A stretch of 12,790 nt of DNA from an uncultured Bacteroidales bacterium (GCA_946408295.1 CAMJRT010000016.1:1-12790); one strand, 5' to 3'. Counted from the first letter of the stretch, positions 1 through 8,485 are shown. The notes: generated by a model not told the origin, from the sequence alone. Numbers and translations: made by a program.

Positions 1-1014
1 GGTGAACACCCAGAGATCGCCCCGGCTGTCCTCGGCGAGGGCGCTTACCTGCCGGATACGGGCGTCCATCGGCTGGAGGAGAGAGGCGTATGCTTCAAAA
101 GCACTGTCGTGATAATAGATCCCATTATAGAATGAGCCCACCCAGATGTTGTCGTCCCGGTCTCTCATGATGCTCCACACCGGTTCTCCGGGAGGAAAGC
201 CACCCTCTTCCCGGATACAGCGCCCGTCCTGGGTATAACGGAACAGGCCGTCTGCCGCGCCGACCAGCGCATCTCCATCGGGAAGTTCCGAGAAAGCCCT
301 GACTTCCAAATGGGGAATGACTTCTTCGCCGGACGCTTCGACTTTCATCTGTTTCAGCTCCAGGCTGGGAGACAGGACGGCGAAACCGCCGTTGTGAAAG
401 CCCACGAAAAAGCTCAGGTCGGTGCGACGGTCAAGGTGGCTCACGGGGCGGTTGAATGTATACCGGCTCTGAAACGTTTTCCCGTTCCACGTCATCAGGG
501 CGCCTTCGCGGGTTCCCACCAGCAGTTCTTCGGAGTTGTATCGTACGATGTTGGTGAGCGAATGGTCAGGGACTTCGGCCGCCACGACGAGGGAATCCTG
601 CCTGGATACGAATAAGTCCTTGCTGCCCGAGGTTACCCAGACGCTGTCTCCATCCGCCAGGAGATAACAGTTGCGGTATTCAATCCCGGGATTCGACAGG
701 ACGGTCCGCTTCCCGCTGATGATGTCGAAGTGCAGGATGCCGTAATAGGTGACGCCGTATATGTGGCGGCCTCCGTTGTATACGATGTTGCGCGACATCG
801 AAGAACGGTTCGCAATCCGCACGTTCTGCCCGTCGTAGCAGCAGATTCCATAGCCGGTGTTCAGCCAGATGGCGCCTGTGCTGTCCTGGCAGACGGCGTA
901 AACCGCCTCGCTGGCAATGCCTTTCAATTTCTCCGGATGGACATAGACCGATGCCGGACAAAGAAGGGATGTCAGCAGGGCAAGGGTGAACAATATTTTT
1001 CGAATCCGTGGCAT
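1..1014 (-). CDS. HTCS-type sensor/regulator, N-terminal propeller part (partial)
   Basis: The minus strand is open without a stop from the ATG at 1014 to the window edge, giving 338 codons; the C-terminus lies outside. The protein starts with a signal peptide (MPRIRKILFTLALLTSLL), so the following part is periplasmic. It contains two-component-regulator propeller (Reg_prop) style repeats, best seen as QDSTGAIWLNTGYGI (residues 43-57), DRDDNIWVGSFYNGI (285-299) and EDSRGDLWVFT (328-338), with weaker blades between. In Bacteroidetes PULs such proteins usually continue through a Y_Y_Y domain, a transmembrane helix, a histidine kinase, a receiver and an AraC-type DNA-binding domain, for a total near 1300-1400 residues; none of those is visible here. 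Divergence from susC makes it the likely local regulator. A propeller-only sensor or another propeller protein cannot be excluded. There is no credible alternative start: the next Met is residue 73, beyond the signal peptide. Confidence 0.85.
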   Translation of the reverse strand, partial: MPRIRKILFTLALLTSLLCPASVYVHPEKLKGIASEAVYAVCQDSTGAIWLNTGYGICCYDGQNVRIANRSSMSRNIVYNGGRHIYGVTYYGILHFDIISGKRTVLSNPGIEYRNCYLLADGDSVWVTSGSKDLFVSRQDSLVVAAEVPDHSLTNIVRYNSEELLVGTREGALMTWNGKTFQSRYTFNRPVSHLDRRTDLSFFVGFHNGGFAVLSPSLELKQMKVEASGEEVIPHLEVRAFSELPDGDALVGAADGLFRYTQDGRCIREEGGFPPGEPVWSIMRDRDDNIWVGSFYNGIYYHDSAFEAYASLLQPMDARIRQVSALAEDSRGDLWVFT

Positions 1015-1023
1015 AACTCGCAG

Positions 1024-1031
1024 CAAATATA
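1024..1031 (-). promoter_or_regulatory. Putative -7 box of the sensor gene
   Basis: Read on the minus strand this is TATATTTG, a match to the Bacteroidetes -7 consensus TAnnTTTG. It lies 9 bp from the sensor start codon at 1014, so a transcript starting 4-7 bp downstream would have almost no leader. I see no TTTG element at the usual 19-21 bp upstream; the direct repeats occupy that position instead. The assignment rests on the consensus match only. Confidence 0.4.
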
Positions 1032-1040
1032 GTAACAAAA

Positions 1041-1076
1041 GTTCAAAACTACCCTAAAAATCGTTCAAAATTACCC
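1041..1076. promoter_or_regulatory. Tandem direct-repeat operator, likely for the HTCS regulator
   Basis: Two 14-bp direct repeats, GTTCAAAACTACCC (1041-1054) and GTTCAAAATTACCC (1063-1076), match at 13 of 14 positions and start 22 bp apart, about two helical turns. Direct repeats with this period are what AraC-family DNA-binding domains, including those of HTCS regulators, commonly recognise. The right repeat ends 23 bp before the susC -7 box, where a -33 element would sit but none is visible, so a bound activator could replace it. The left repeat begins 9 bp from the -7 box of the divergent sensor gene, so autoregulation is possible. The repeat is seen directly; the binding protein is inferred. 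Confidence 0.6.
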
Positions 1077-1079
1077 GAT

Positions 1080-1087
1080 GGGGGGGG
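1080..1087. repeat. G8 homopolymer tract in the susC promoter spacer
   Basis: Eight consecutive G bases lie between the direct-repeat operator and the susC -7 box. A change in tract length would alter the spacing between the two. Whether it varies in length cannot be seen in a single sequence. Confidence 0.6.
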
Positions 1088-1099
1088 CAGCTTATAGGT

Positions 1100-1107
1100 T
1101 AACTTTG
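1100..1107 (+). promoter_or_regulatory. Putative -7 box of the susC operon
   Basis: TAACTTTG matches the Bacteroidetes TAnnTTTG -7 consensus. Transcription would start near 1111-1114, leaving a leader of about 25 nt before the susC ATG at 1138. No TTTG is present at the expected -33 position (around 1076-1080), which fits an activator-dependent PUL promoter. Confidence 0.55.
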
Positions 1108-1137
1108 CGTTGTTCACATAAACATGAGCGAGCGAAT

Positions 1138-4100
1138 ATGAGAAATTTATGCAACATCGCAGCCTTCTTGTGCCTGATTTTCCTGGCCTGTGCCAACGCA
1201 GCAGCGCAGGGTGGGATGGTCAGCGGGACTGTGACAGACGACAGGGGTGAGCCCCAGGTGGGGTGCGCGGTGTTCTATGACGGAACACAAGAAATCACCA
1301 TGACCGATGAACAGGGAAAGTATTCCATTCCGGCCATCAAAGGGAAAGAACTCACGTTCAGCCTCTTCGGCATGAAGACGGTCAATGTCAAAATCGGCGG
1401 CCCCCGTTCCCTGAACGTCCAGCTGGAAAGTGATTCCAAGGTGCTGGACGACGCGGTTGTAATCGGCTACGGCAAGCAGCTGCGGAGAGACCTCACCGGC
1501 TCCGTGGCGTCGATGAAAGCCGACGACCTCAAGAAAACCGGCAGCAACAATGCCCTGGGAGCCCTACAGGGACATGTGGCAGGACTCAACATCACCTCGC
1601 AGTCCGGCGAGCCGGGTTCCGGTTTCCAGATAAAAATCCGCGGTAACAACTCCATCAATGCGGGCACTACGCCGCTGTTCGTCATCGACGGTACGCAGAT
1701 GGAAATCTCTTCTTCCGAAGTCGCCACCTCCGGGACGACGGGCAACAACTCATACGACCCGCTGTCCTTCCTCAACACCAATGACATCGAGTCCATCGAG
1801 GTGCTGAAGGACGCTTCCGCGACGGCCATTTATGGCGCCCAGGGTGCGAACGGCGTCATCATCATTACGACCAAGAGCGGCCGCACCGCCGACCGGACCA
1901 CCGTCAGCTTTGATGCGACCTTGAGCGTGCATCAGGTTCCCAAGCGCATCGAAATGCTGGACAAGCAAGAGTACGTCAATTATCGTTTCTCCCGCGAGGA
2001 TTATGGATGGGATGCCTATGGCGTCGATACCAACGGGGACGGCATTGCGGATACGCCGAAAGATGTTTCCGGAATGACCAACTACAATTGGCAGGACCTG
2101 CTCTACCGCAATGCGTTTGTCCAGCAGTACAACCTGTCCGCCAGCGGTCGTGCGGGCAAGAAAACGCAGTTCCTTGCCAGCCTCGGTTTCCTCAAGCAGC
2201 CCGGCCTGGTCATCAACAATGATTATACAAGGTATAACGGCCGCCTCAAACTGGACAACAACATCACCGACAATCTCAAGATCGGGGCCAATGTCGCTTT
2301 CTCCAGGAGCATCACCGACGGAGCCGTTGCTTCCGGCGGCGGTTCGCTCGGCAATAGCGGACTCATCCAGTTGATTTATCTGGAGCGTCCCGTTTCCTTG
2401 TATTCTGAGTCTGATACGGATTATGCGAACGGCTTTTTGCCCCTGACCAGCATGATGAGCGACGAAACGTTCAAGAAAACGGTGTATGACCGATTGATTG
2501 GCAATCTCTATGTGGATTGGACCATTATCAAGGGGCTTACCTTCCGCTTCAACGCATCGGGCAACATGTCTTCGTCTAACCTCAAGGAATTCTTTTCAAA
2601 GTACAGCCGCTGGGGTCAGACCCGCAATGGTTATGGCTCCGTGACTGAGGTGAGCACCTATGGGTACAACGCCAACGCCTACCTTACTTATAACACGCAG
2701 TTGGGAGACGGGCACAACCTGGATGCGATGATTGGCGCCGAGTTGAACAAATACCATTACGACTCCATGCAGATGTCCTCCTACAACTATTCCGAATGGA
2801 GTACGGGCGCGTATGATATTGGCAAGGGAGGCATCCTCAACAATCCGGTCCAGAATGTCAGCGAGAGCACCCGGATGTCGGCCTTCTGTCGTTTCAACTA
2901 CAATTACAAGGGCCGCTATTATGCCACGTTCAACTTCCGGGCCGACGCCTCCTCCAAGTTCTTCAAGGACAACAGGACCGGCTACTTTCCGTCCTTCTCC
3001 CTGGCCTGGCGGCCGAGTGAGGAGCCTTGGATGAAAGAGGCCAAAAGCTGGTTGGACAACCTCAAACTCCGCCTGAGCGCCGGTACTTCCGGCAACGACA
3101 GGGTGTCCACCTATGCGGCCCTGGCTACGCTGACCAAGACCTATTATGCGAGCATGGGCAAAGAAATCATGGGTATGGCGCCCAACACCTCGGCGAATCC
3201 GAAGTTGAAATGGGAGACCACCTACCAGTACAATATCGGTCTCGACTTCTCCCTCTTCAACGAACGGGTGGATTTCAGCGCGGATGTCTATTACAAGGAC
3301 ACCCGAGACATGCTGTACCGGGCCATCCTTTCCGCCCAGGCGGGCTTCACCGAGCAATGGCAGAACATCGGCCGGGTCTCGAACAAGGGTATTGAAATCA
3401 GCCTGTCGGCCCGCAATGTCGATCAGCGGAATTTTTCTTGGACCACCAACATCACCTTCGACCTCAACCGGAACCAGGTCGTCGACATCGGCGGGGCGGA
3501 TTACACCAGCATCAACATGTCCAACGGTACCTTCACCACCGACATCTCCCGTATCATGGTCGGCCAGCCCATCGGCATCGGCTACGGCTATGTGTGGGAC
3601 GGCAACTACCAGGTGAGCGACTTCGTCATCAAGGACAAATACGGCAACGATTTCACCGACAATCCTGAAATCGTAACCTCCGGCAACCTCAATACGTTCA
3701 GGTTCACCCTCAAGGACGGCGTCACCAAGGTCAGTTCGTTGGATGTCCAGCCCGGTGACAGACGCTACAAGGACCTCAACGGAGACGGCATCATCAACGC
3801 TGATGACCGCACCATTATCAGCAACTCCAATCCCAAGTTCTCCATGGGCTTCGGAAACAACTTCACCATCTGGAATTTTGACCTGAGCATCTTCTTTGAG
3901 GGCGTTTTCGGAAGGGAGATTCTGAACGAGTTCAAATGCCGCAGCGAGTCGAACGCGACGTCTTCCTACTTCAACAACTTGCAGCGGAAAGCCTTTGTCA
4001 ACCGCTGGACGCCGGAAAATGCTTCAAACACCTATTCCCGCCTGATGAACCAGACAGGAACCTACGTGTCTTCCTACTACGTCGAGGATGCCTCTTTCGT

Positions 4101-4329
4101 GCGTCTCAAGACCATCTCCCTGAGCTACAATGTCAAGAGCAAGGCACTTGACAGGGCCCATATCTCCGTTCTCCGCTTCACCGCGTCCGTGGACAACGCG
4201 TATGTGTTCACCAAATACAGCGGCATGGATCCGGATGTCAGTTCCAGCAACGTGCTCTTCTCCGGATTCGACAGGATGTCTTATCCCAAGGCACGCGTGT
4301 GGTCATTGGGTGTCAACTTAACCTTCTGA
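1138..4329 (+). CDS. SusC/RagA-family TonB-dependent outer membrane transporter
   Basis: This 1063-residue outer membrane transporter imports oligosaccharides with its SusD partner, powered by TonB/ExbBD. A signal peptide ending near ANAAAQ (residues 1-24) precedes a carboxypeptidase-regulatory-like domain (about 27-98), a TonB box (DDAVVIGYGKQ, 104-114), the plug with FVIDG (181-185) and LKDASATAIYGAQGANGVI (223-241), then the beta-barrel ending in an aromatic residue (VNLTF). Two Asp-rich, EF-hand-like loops occur: DTNGDGIAD at 297 and DLNGDGIINADD at 879; the latter type is common in SusC proteins. The reading frame is open from an ATG at 1078, but that codon lies upstream of the -7 box and would bury the signal peptide behind 20 residues, so I chose 1138. 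The downstream susD-like gene starts 6 bp after the stop. Substrate cannot be read from the sequence. Confidence 0.95.
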   Translation: MRNLCNIAAFLCLIFLACANAAAQGGMVSGTVTDDRGEPQVGCAVFYDGTQEITMTDEQGKYSIPAIKGKELTFSLFGMKTVNVKIGGPRSLNVQLESDSKVLDDAVVIGYGKQLRRDLTGSVASMKADDLKKTGSNNALGALQGHVAGLNITSQSGEPGSGFQIKIRGNNSINAGTTPLFVIDGTQMEISSSEVATSGTTGNNSYDPLSFLNTNDIESIEVLKDASATAIYGAQGANGVIIITTKSGRTADRTTVSFDATLSVHQVPKRIEMLDKQEYVNYRFSREDYGWDAYGVDTNGDGIADTPKDVSGMTNYNWQDLLYRNAFVQQYNLSASGRAGKKTQFLASLGFLKQPGLVINNDYTRYNGRLKLDNNITDNLKIGANVAFSRSITDGAVASGGGSLGNSGLIQLIYLERPVSLYSESDTDYANGFLPLTSMMSDETFKKTVYDRLIGNLYVDWTIIKGLTFRFNASGNMSSSNLKEFFSKYSRWGQTRNGYGSVTEVSTYGYNANAYLTYNTQLGDGHNLDAMIGAELNKYHYDSMQMSSYNYSEWSTGAYDIGKGGILNNPVQNVSESTRMSAFCRFNYNYKGRYYATFNFRADASSKFFKDNRTGYFPSFSLAWRPSEEPWMKEAKSWLDNLKLRLSAGTSGNDRVSTYAALATLTKTYYASMGKEIMGMAPNTSANPKLKWETTYQYNIGLDFSLFNERVDFSADVYYKDTRDMLYRAILSAQAGFTEQWQNIGRVSNKGIEISLSARNVDQRNFSWTTNITFDLNRNQVVDIGGADYTSINMSNGTFTTDISRIMVGQPIGIGYGYVWDGNYQVSDFVIKDKYGNDFTDNPEIVTSGNLNTFRFTLKDGVTKVSSLDVQPGDRRYKDLNGDGIINADDRTIISNSNPKFSMGFGNNFTIWNFDLSIFFEGVFGREILNEFKCRSESNATSSYFNNLQRKAFVNRWTPENASNTYSRLMNQTGTYVSSYYVEDASFVRLKTISLSYNVKSKALDRAHISVLRFTASVDNAYVFTKYSGMDPDVSSSNVLFSGFDRMSYPKARVWSLGVNLTF

Positions 4330-4335
4330 TTCGGT

Positions 4336-6123
4336 ATGAAAAAGTTATTATATAGTCTTTTCGTAATAGCGGCGCTGTCTTCCTGCGATTTCCTGGATCA
4401 GAAGCCGATTTCCAATGTGACCCCGGAGAACTTCTATTCTACGGAGGATCAGATGCGTATGGCCTTGGTCAGTTGTTACGAGACCATCAATACGCATAAG
4501 ATTCCCGGACTCACCTACTGTCAGTACGGCTCATACGGCCAGGGGCTTCTTTACCTGATGAATGCGCCTTCGGATGACGTGTGTGCCTCCAACGGTACCC
4601 AGAACGAAGGACTGGAGATGGAGTGGGCCAATTTCAACGAAGCCTCCCGTGTGGTACGGCAGTTCTGGAAAGTTTTTTATGCCGGCATCAACCGTTGCAA
4701 TACCATTCTCGCCTATCTTCCTTCCATTCCGATGTCCGATGAAAAAAAGGTGCAGTACGAGGCGGAAGCCAAGTTTATGCGCGCGTTCTTCTATTATCAT
4801 CTGGCGTGGAACTTCGGCGGAGTCCCCATCGTAACCGATTTCGCCTCCAGCGGAGACGAAGGCCGGTCGCCGCTCAATGAAGTCTACGGCTTGATTCTTT
4901 CCGACCTGAATTTTGCTTGCAGCAATTTGAATACCATCGGTATTATTACCGATGTTTCCGCCAATAAATATACGGCGGAAGCATACAAGGGGCGGATTTG
5001 CAATTATCTGGCGGCCTGCAAACGGAGCGGAACCGGCGCCGACCTGGTGGCCGAGCAGCCGCTCAATGATTTCTCCTGGGTGGCGGCCGACGAATTCTCC
5101 CGGGAAGCCATGCTCGCCCTCAAGGATGTGGCGGAAAACTCGCCCTACGTGCTTCTCGATGACTACACCCGCCTGTTCCGGGAAACTACGAAAAAGGACC
5201 AGCACAAGGAGTGCCTGTTCCTGGCCGAAATCGCCGAATCGGGCGCCGAAGGATACTGGCCGAACAGTTTCTATATCCATACGCCGGCTTCTGGCGGCAG
5301 CAAGGTGCCTACCGCGTACGGCGGGCGCCACATTCCCACGCCGCGCGGTTTCTATATGTACAGCCCGAAAGACAGGAGGCGCGACCACAACTACACCAGC
5401 CGATATGCTACGGCTCCTGAAGTGGAGGTCATCGACGGGGTCAAATACTGTCTCCCCGGGGACGGACAGACCCATATTTCCTACACGGTAATCGACCCGA
5501 ATACGGGCGAAGAAATCCACTATGACAATGTGCCGCATCCGATTTATGACAATGACATCCAGACCTACAATCCCGTCAGCGGCATCGGGGTCTGCCCGGG
5601 CAAGATAAGGCTTGCGATGAACGGGGAATTGCAGCACACGAAATCCCAGCATGCGTTCTCCTATCCGCTGATGCGCCTGGCGGATGTGTACTTGATGTAT
5701 GCAGAGGCTCTCTACTATTGCAACGATGAGCCCGAAGCACGGAAATGGATGAACAAAGTCTTGCGCCGCGCAGCCACCGACGATGCGAACTACGATGAGT
5801 TGCTCGCCGCTTATCACCGCGACGACTTCGTGGAAGAACTGCTGGAAAGCCGGGAACGCGAACTCGTGTTCGAGTTCTCCAGGAAATGGGACTTGATACG
5901 CTTCAATCGGATTGACCAGGCCATCGCCTCGCTGGATCCGGAAAAAGTGGTCGAGAAAGAGGGTGTGCTCGAAGACCGCTTCATTCACTTCCAGACGGGT
6001 GGCTACCTGGCGATCGGCATCCCCAGTTTGAAGTCCAACTGGTTCCACCACAAGATATGGCTTCCCATTTCGGAAGAACAAATGGCCGTCAATCGGAATT
6101 TGACGCAAAATGCACGATGGTAG
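4336..6123 (+). CDS. SusD/RagB-family surface glycan-binding lipoprotein
   Basis: This 595-residue lipoprotein caps the SusC barrel and binds the incoming oligosaccharide at the cell surface. The signal peptide ends in a lipobox with Cys17 (AALSSC), followed by DFLDQKP, a typical SusD beginning. SusD-family marks are the helical TPR-like stretch AEAKFMRAFFYYHLAWNFGG (143-162), RLADVYLMYAEAL (447-459), a segment rich in ERELVFEFSRKWDLIRF near residue 510-525, and the C-terminal NRNLTQNARW, close to the family's usual ending. The length is normal for the family. It starts 6 bp after the susC stop, so the two are surely co-transcribed. The ligand is not predictable by eye. Confidence 0.95.
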   Translation: MKKLLYSLFVIAALSSCDFLDQKPISNVTPENFYSTEDQMRMALVSCYETINTHKIPGLTYCQYGSYGQGLLYLMNAPSDDVCASNGTQNEGLEMEWANFNEASRVVRQFWKVFYAGINRCNTILAYLPSIPMSDEKKVQYEAEAKFMRAFFYYHLAWNFGGVPIVTDFASSGDEGRSPLNEVYGLILSDLNFACSNLNTIGIITDVSANKYTAEAYKGRICNYLAACKRSGTGADLVAEQPLNDFSWVAADEFSREAMLALKDVAENSPYVLLDDYTRLFRETTKKDQHKECLFLAEIAESGAEGYWPNSFYIHTPASGGSKVPTAYGGRHIPTPRGFYMYSPKDRRRDHNYTSRYATAPEVEVIDGVKYCLPGDGQTHISYTVIDPNTGEEIHYDNVPHPIYDNDIQTYNPVSGIGVCPGKIRLAMNGELQHTKSQHAFSYPLMRLADVYLMYAEALYYCNDEPEARKWMNKVLRRAATDDANYDELLAAYHRDDFVEELLESRERELVFEFSRKWDLIRFNRIDQAIASLDPEKVVEKEGVLEDRFIHFQTGGYLAIGIPSLKSNWFHHKIWLPISEEQMAVNRNLTQNARW

Positions 6124-6148
6124 TTATTTAATCTCAATATTTTCAACT

Positions 6149-8320
6149 ATGAAAAAGTTTTTAGCATTCAGTTTTATGCTCCTCGCTCTTGCCGCTTGCA
6201 AGAAAGAAGGAGGTTCTTCCGAATTGGGTCCCAACCCTGAGGCCCAGTATATTCTGGAAGGAACAGTGAACACCCCGGGTTTCACGTGGGAGACCAATTC
6301 CTCGGTGGGCCTTTATTCGGCGACCGCCGGCGTGAAAATCGTCAACAAGGAATGTCTCATCGAGGGTTGGGCCGACACCAATGCCAAAGATGAGGAAGGC
6401 AATCCTCTTCCCTACACGCCCTCACCCTATGAAGGAAAGGCCACGGGACGCTTCACCACGCCGCCCGTCAGCCTGGCTTCCGGCAAGAATGATTTTGTCG
6501 CCTACACCCCGTACAATCCGGAGTTGGTTTATCTGAACAATATCATTTATGCGCTGGAAGTGGGACAGAATCAAGTGCAGCCCACACCCGACGTGGCATC
6601 CAGCTGTTTTGCCTTCGGCGAGTTCTCCGGCACGCCCGGCGAGGAGGCGTTCCACTTTTCTCTCGACCCGGTCACGGCGCTCGTGAAAATCGCGGTTTCG
6701 TCCACTGAGTTCGCCGGTATGAACGTGACTAAAGTGGAACTGGTCGACCTGGGCGGCCGGGCCGAGATCGGCGGTGCGTTCAATGTGAACACCAAGACCC
6801 GGAAATTCCAGAAACTGGAAACTTTCTCCAAGGTGATGGTTTCGGTGAGCAATCCCGCCCCTCTTGAGGTGGGCCAGCCGCAAAACTTCTATCTGCAGGC
6901 CCTTCCCGGAGACTACTCCGCCAACAATATGTGGGCGGTCGTCTATTTCGAAAGCCAGACGAGGACCGTGACCATCCCGGTCAGCCTGTCGGGAGTTGTC
7001 CTGGAAGCCGGACAGACCAAGGAAATCAACCTGGCGAACATTACCATGGATACGAATCAACTTCGTTGGTATTGCCCTGTCGAGACACGCAAATTGCCCG
7101 GTCTCGGCTATTGCTATGGTGAAGCCAACACCTATCTGATTCAGTGCAAGAACGGAAGCACCTGGAAAGGCGCCACCTATTCGGCCGATGCGGACATTCC
7201 GGACGAAGTGACGATTGACTTCCGTGCCCGTGGTAATTTCAGCAATGCCGTCAATCCCACCGGAGCCACCTTCGAATGGTACACGAATGGAAGTGAAGTC
7301 TATATCCCGGTTGTCAGCGGCTCTACCACGACTTACGATGACGGTGGTATCAACCCGAAGGCGTTCACCATCACGCCGGATCCTGACAATTACCAGGTGA
7401 AAGTGAAAAACTGGGGCGCTTATGCGGGAGCACCCATCCTGGTGATGAAGAAAGGCGGCCGGATTCTCTGGGCCTGGTCGTTCTGGAATGTTTCCGCAGA
7501 CGGGACGAAACTGGAAGCCATTCCCGCCGGCCCCGGCTCCCTGGCCAATATGGATATCGGCCAGAACACGACCCAGTTTGAACAATGGTCCGCCAACAGA
7601 TGGTCTTCCCCGTCGCAGTCGCCTTCCGAGGGACCGGATGTCATCTACCGCTTTGTACATCGCTATCAGTGGGGTCGCTTCACGCCTGTATTCTGGAGTT
7701 TCTGGCCGACGGTTGAATGGTATTCTACTCCGGCCGCTGTCCCCGTCGTCGAGGGACCGCTCTACTTGAATGAAGCCATCTCCAAGCCTGTGGGCCTTGT
7801 GCTCAAACGTGAGAAGGGTACGGAGAACAGGATGATTGACTGGGCGAACGAGAACGACCGTTACGGTGACCTCTGGGGCGGCGGTCTCAAAGCATCCACC
7901 CGCGAAGAAGAGGGCAACAAGACCATCTACGACCCCTGCCCGAAAGGCTGGAGGGTGCCTGACCCGCTTGTCTTCGACTACATCGCGCAGCAGAATGCCA
8001 CCATCAACTCCGCCTACGACGGAGCCGTCATCTGCAAAATGGCCAATGCCGGCAACAATTCCTTCATTATGAATGGATATTATGAAGACTATATCGCCGA
8101 TACGAATCCTCCGCGCATCGCAACGATGGGTGCCCCGAAATCCGGCAAGCAGACCTCGATGGGTATTTTGTGGAGCAACTGGGTGGGTTGGCATCAGGGT
8201 GTGCAGCCGTTGCTGCTCTCCTACGGCACCGATATCGAACCCAATCGTGTCACCACGACGACCCGGAACAGGGCTGTCGCCGCTTCGGTCCGTTGCCAGA
8301 AGGATGAAAGAAACAGATAA
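6149..8320 (+). CDS. Lipoprotein with fimbrillin-like N-terminus and FISUMP-like C-terminal module (paralogue 1)
   Basis: This is a 723-residue predicted surface lipoprotein with Cys17 in the lipobox LALAAC. The frame is open from 6110, overlapping susD, but 6149 gives the proper signal peptide (MKKFLAFSFM), so I chose it; the gap to susD is then 25 bp. Residues about 25-305 resemble the fimbrillin/Mfa-like domain, with the characteristic strand FHFSLDPVTALVKIAVS (168-184). Residues about 310-720 form a second module rich in Trp and Tyr, with GYCYGEAN (320-327), WAWSFWNVSADGT (441-453), LANMDIGQNTTQFEQW (465-480), KTIYDPCPKGWRVPDP (591-606) and a terminal AASVRC. The CPKGWRVP block and the final VRC recall the Fibrobacter succinogenes major paralogous (FISUMP) domain. 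It sits where PULs normally encode a surface glycan-binding protein, so glycan binding or adhesion is inferred, not shown. It is a paralogue of the gene at 8486. Confidence 0.75.
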   Translation: MKKFLAFSFMLLALAACKKEGGSSELGPNPEAQYILEGTVNTPGFTWETNSSVGLYSATAGVKIVNKECLIEGWADTNAKDEEGNPLPYTPSPYEGKATGRFTTPPVSLASGKNDFVAYTPYNPELVYLNNIIYALEVGQNQVQPTPDVASSCFAFGEFSGTPGEEAFHFSLDPVTALVKIAVSSTEFAGMNVTKVELVDLGGRAEIGGAFNVNTKTRKFQKLETFSKVMVSVSNPAPLEVGQPQNFYLQALPGDYSANNMWAVVYFESQTRTVTIPVSLSGVVLEAGQTKEINLANITMDTNQLRWYCPVETRKLPGLGYCYGEANTYLIQCKNGSTWKGATYSADADIPDEVTIDFRARGNFSNAVNPTGATFEWYTNGSEVYIPVVSGSTTTYDDGGINPKAFTITPDPDNYQVKVKNWGAYAGAPILVMKKGGRILWAWSFWNVSADGTKLEAIPAGPGSLANMDIGQNTTQFEQWSANRWSSPSQSPSEGPDVIYRFVHRYQWGRFTPVFWSFWPTVEWYSTPAAVPVVEGPLYLNEAISKPVGLVLKREKGTENRMIDWANENDRYGDLWGGGLKASTREEEGNKTIYDPCPKGWRVPDPLVFDYIAQQNATINSAYDGAVICKMANAGNNSFIMNGYYEDYIADTNPPRIATMGAPKSGKQTSMGILWSNWVGWHQGVQPLLLSYGTDIEPNRVTTTTRNRAVAASVRCQKDERNR

Positions 8321-8332
8321 AATCTTACGACT

Positions 8333-8470
8333 ATGACAATTTTCTTTGAGAATGATGCCTATGTGCATCCCGAAATGGAAGTAGTGCCATTGGGCGGTCT
8401 CTTGTTGTGCCAGTCCAATGGAGAAGTCTCGGCAGGAGACCTGTTTGAAGATGAGTTCGACCGTCTATAA
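8333..8470 (+). CDS. Small 45-residue ORF between the two paralogous lipoproteins
   Basis: An ATG 12 bp after the previous stop opens a 45-codon frame ending in TAA at 8470, 3 or 15 bp before the next lipoprotein gene, so it fills the gap almost exactly. It has no signal peptide or transmembrane segment. The layout is a short N-terminal part, a pattern YVHPEMEVVPLGGLLLCQSN (residues 10-29) with one Cys at 26, and an acidic tail (EVSAGDLFEDEFD). From memory, many Bacteroidales genomes carry small ORFs of this form (Y-x-x-P-x-x-E-V-x-x-L, then LL-x-x-S and an acidic or glycine-rich end), often close to fimbrillin-like genes and without known function; I cannot confirm the match by search. Chance ORF is the alternative, but the tight operon fit argues for a gene. 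Confidence 0.6.
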   Translation: MTIFFENDAYVHPEMEVVPLGGLLLCQSNGEVSAGDLFEDEFDRL

Positions 8471-8485
8471 CGAATGGAACGCAAT

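Noticed and set aside
310..1032. Plus-strand short frames (310-615 and 730-1032) over the sensor gene
   Set aside because: The minus strand is continuously open here with a signal peptide and propeller repeats, so these are shadows.
1078..1137. Upstream ATG at 1078 as susC start
   Set aside because: It lies upstream of the predicted -7 box and would place 20 extra residues before a normal signal peptide.
1015..1137. Invertible promoter with flanking inverted repeats
   Set aside because: I looked for inverted repeats around the divergent promoters, as found at invertible Bacteroidales promoters, and saw only direct repeats; no recombinase gene is in the window.
2596..3357. 253-codon minus-strand frame inside the SusC gene
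   Set aside because: It is a shadow of the SusC beta-barrel coding sequence.
4531..6108. 525-codon open frame on the minus strand opposite the SusD gene
   Set aside because: It lies wholly within a certain susD-type gene, has no family features, and is explained by codon bias.
6422..8368. 648-codon open frame on the minus strand opposite paralogue 1
   Set aside because: It is antisense to a convincing lipoprotein gene, has no recognisable domain or signal peptide, and has the composition expected from the complement of GC-rich codons.
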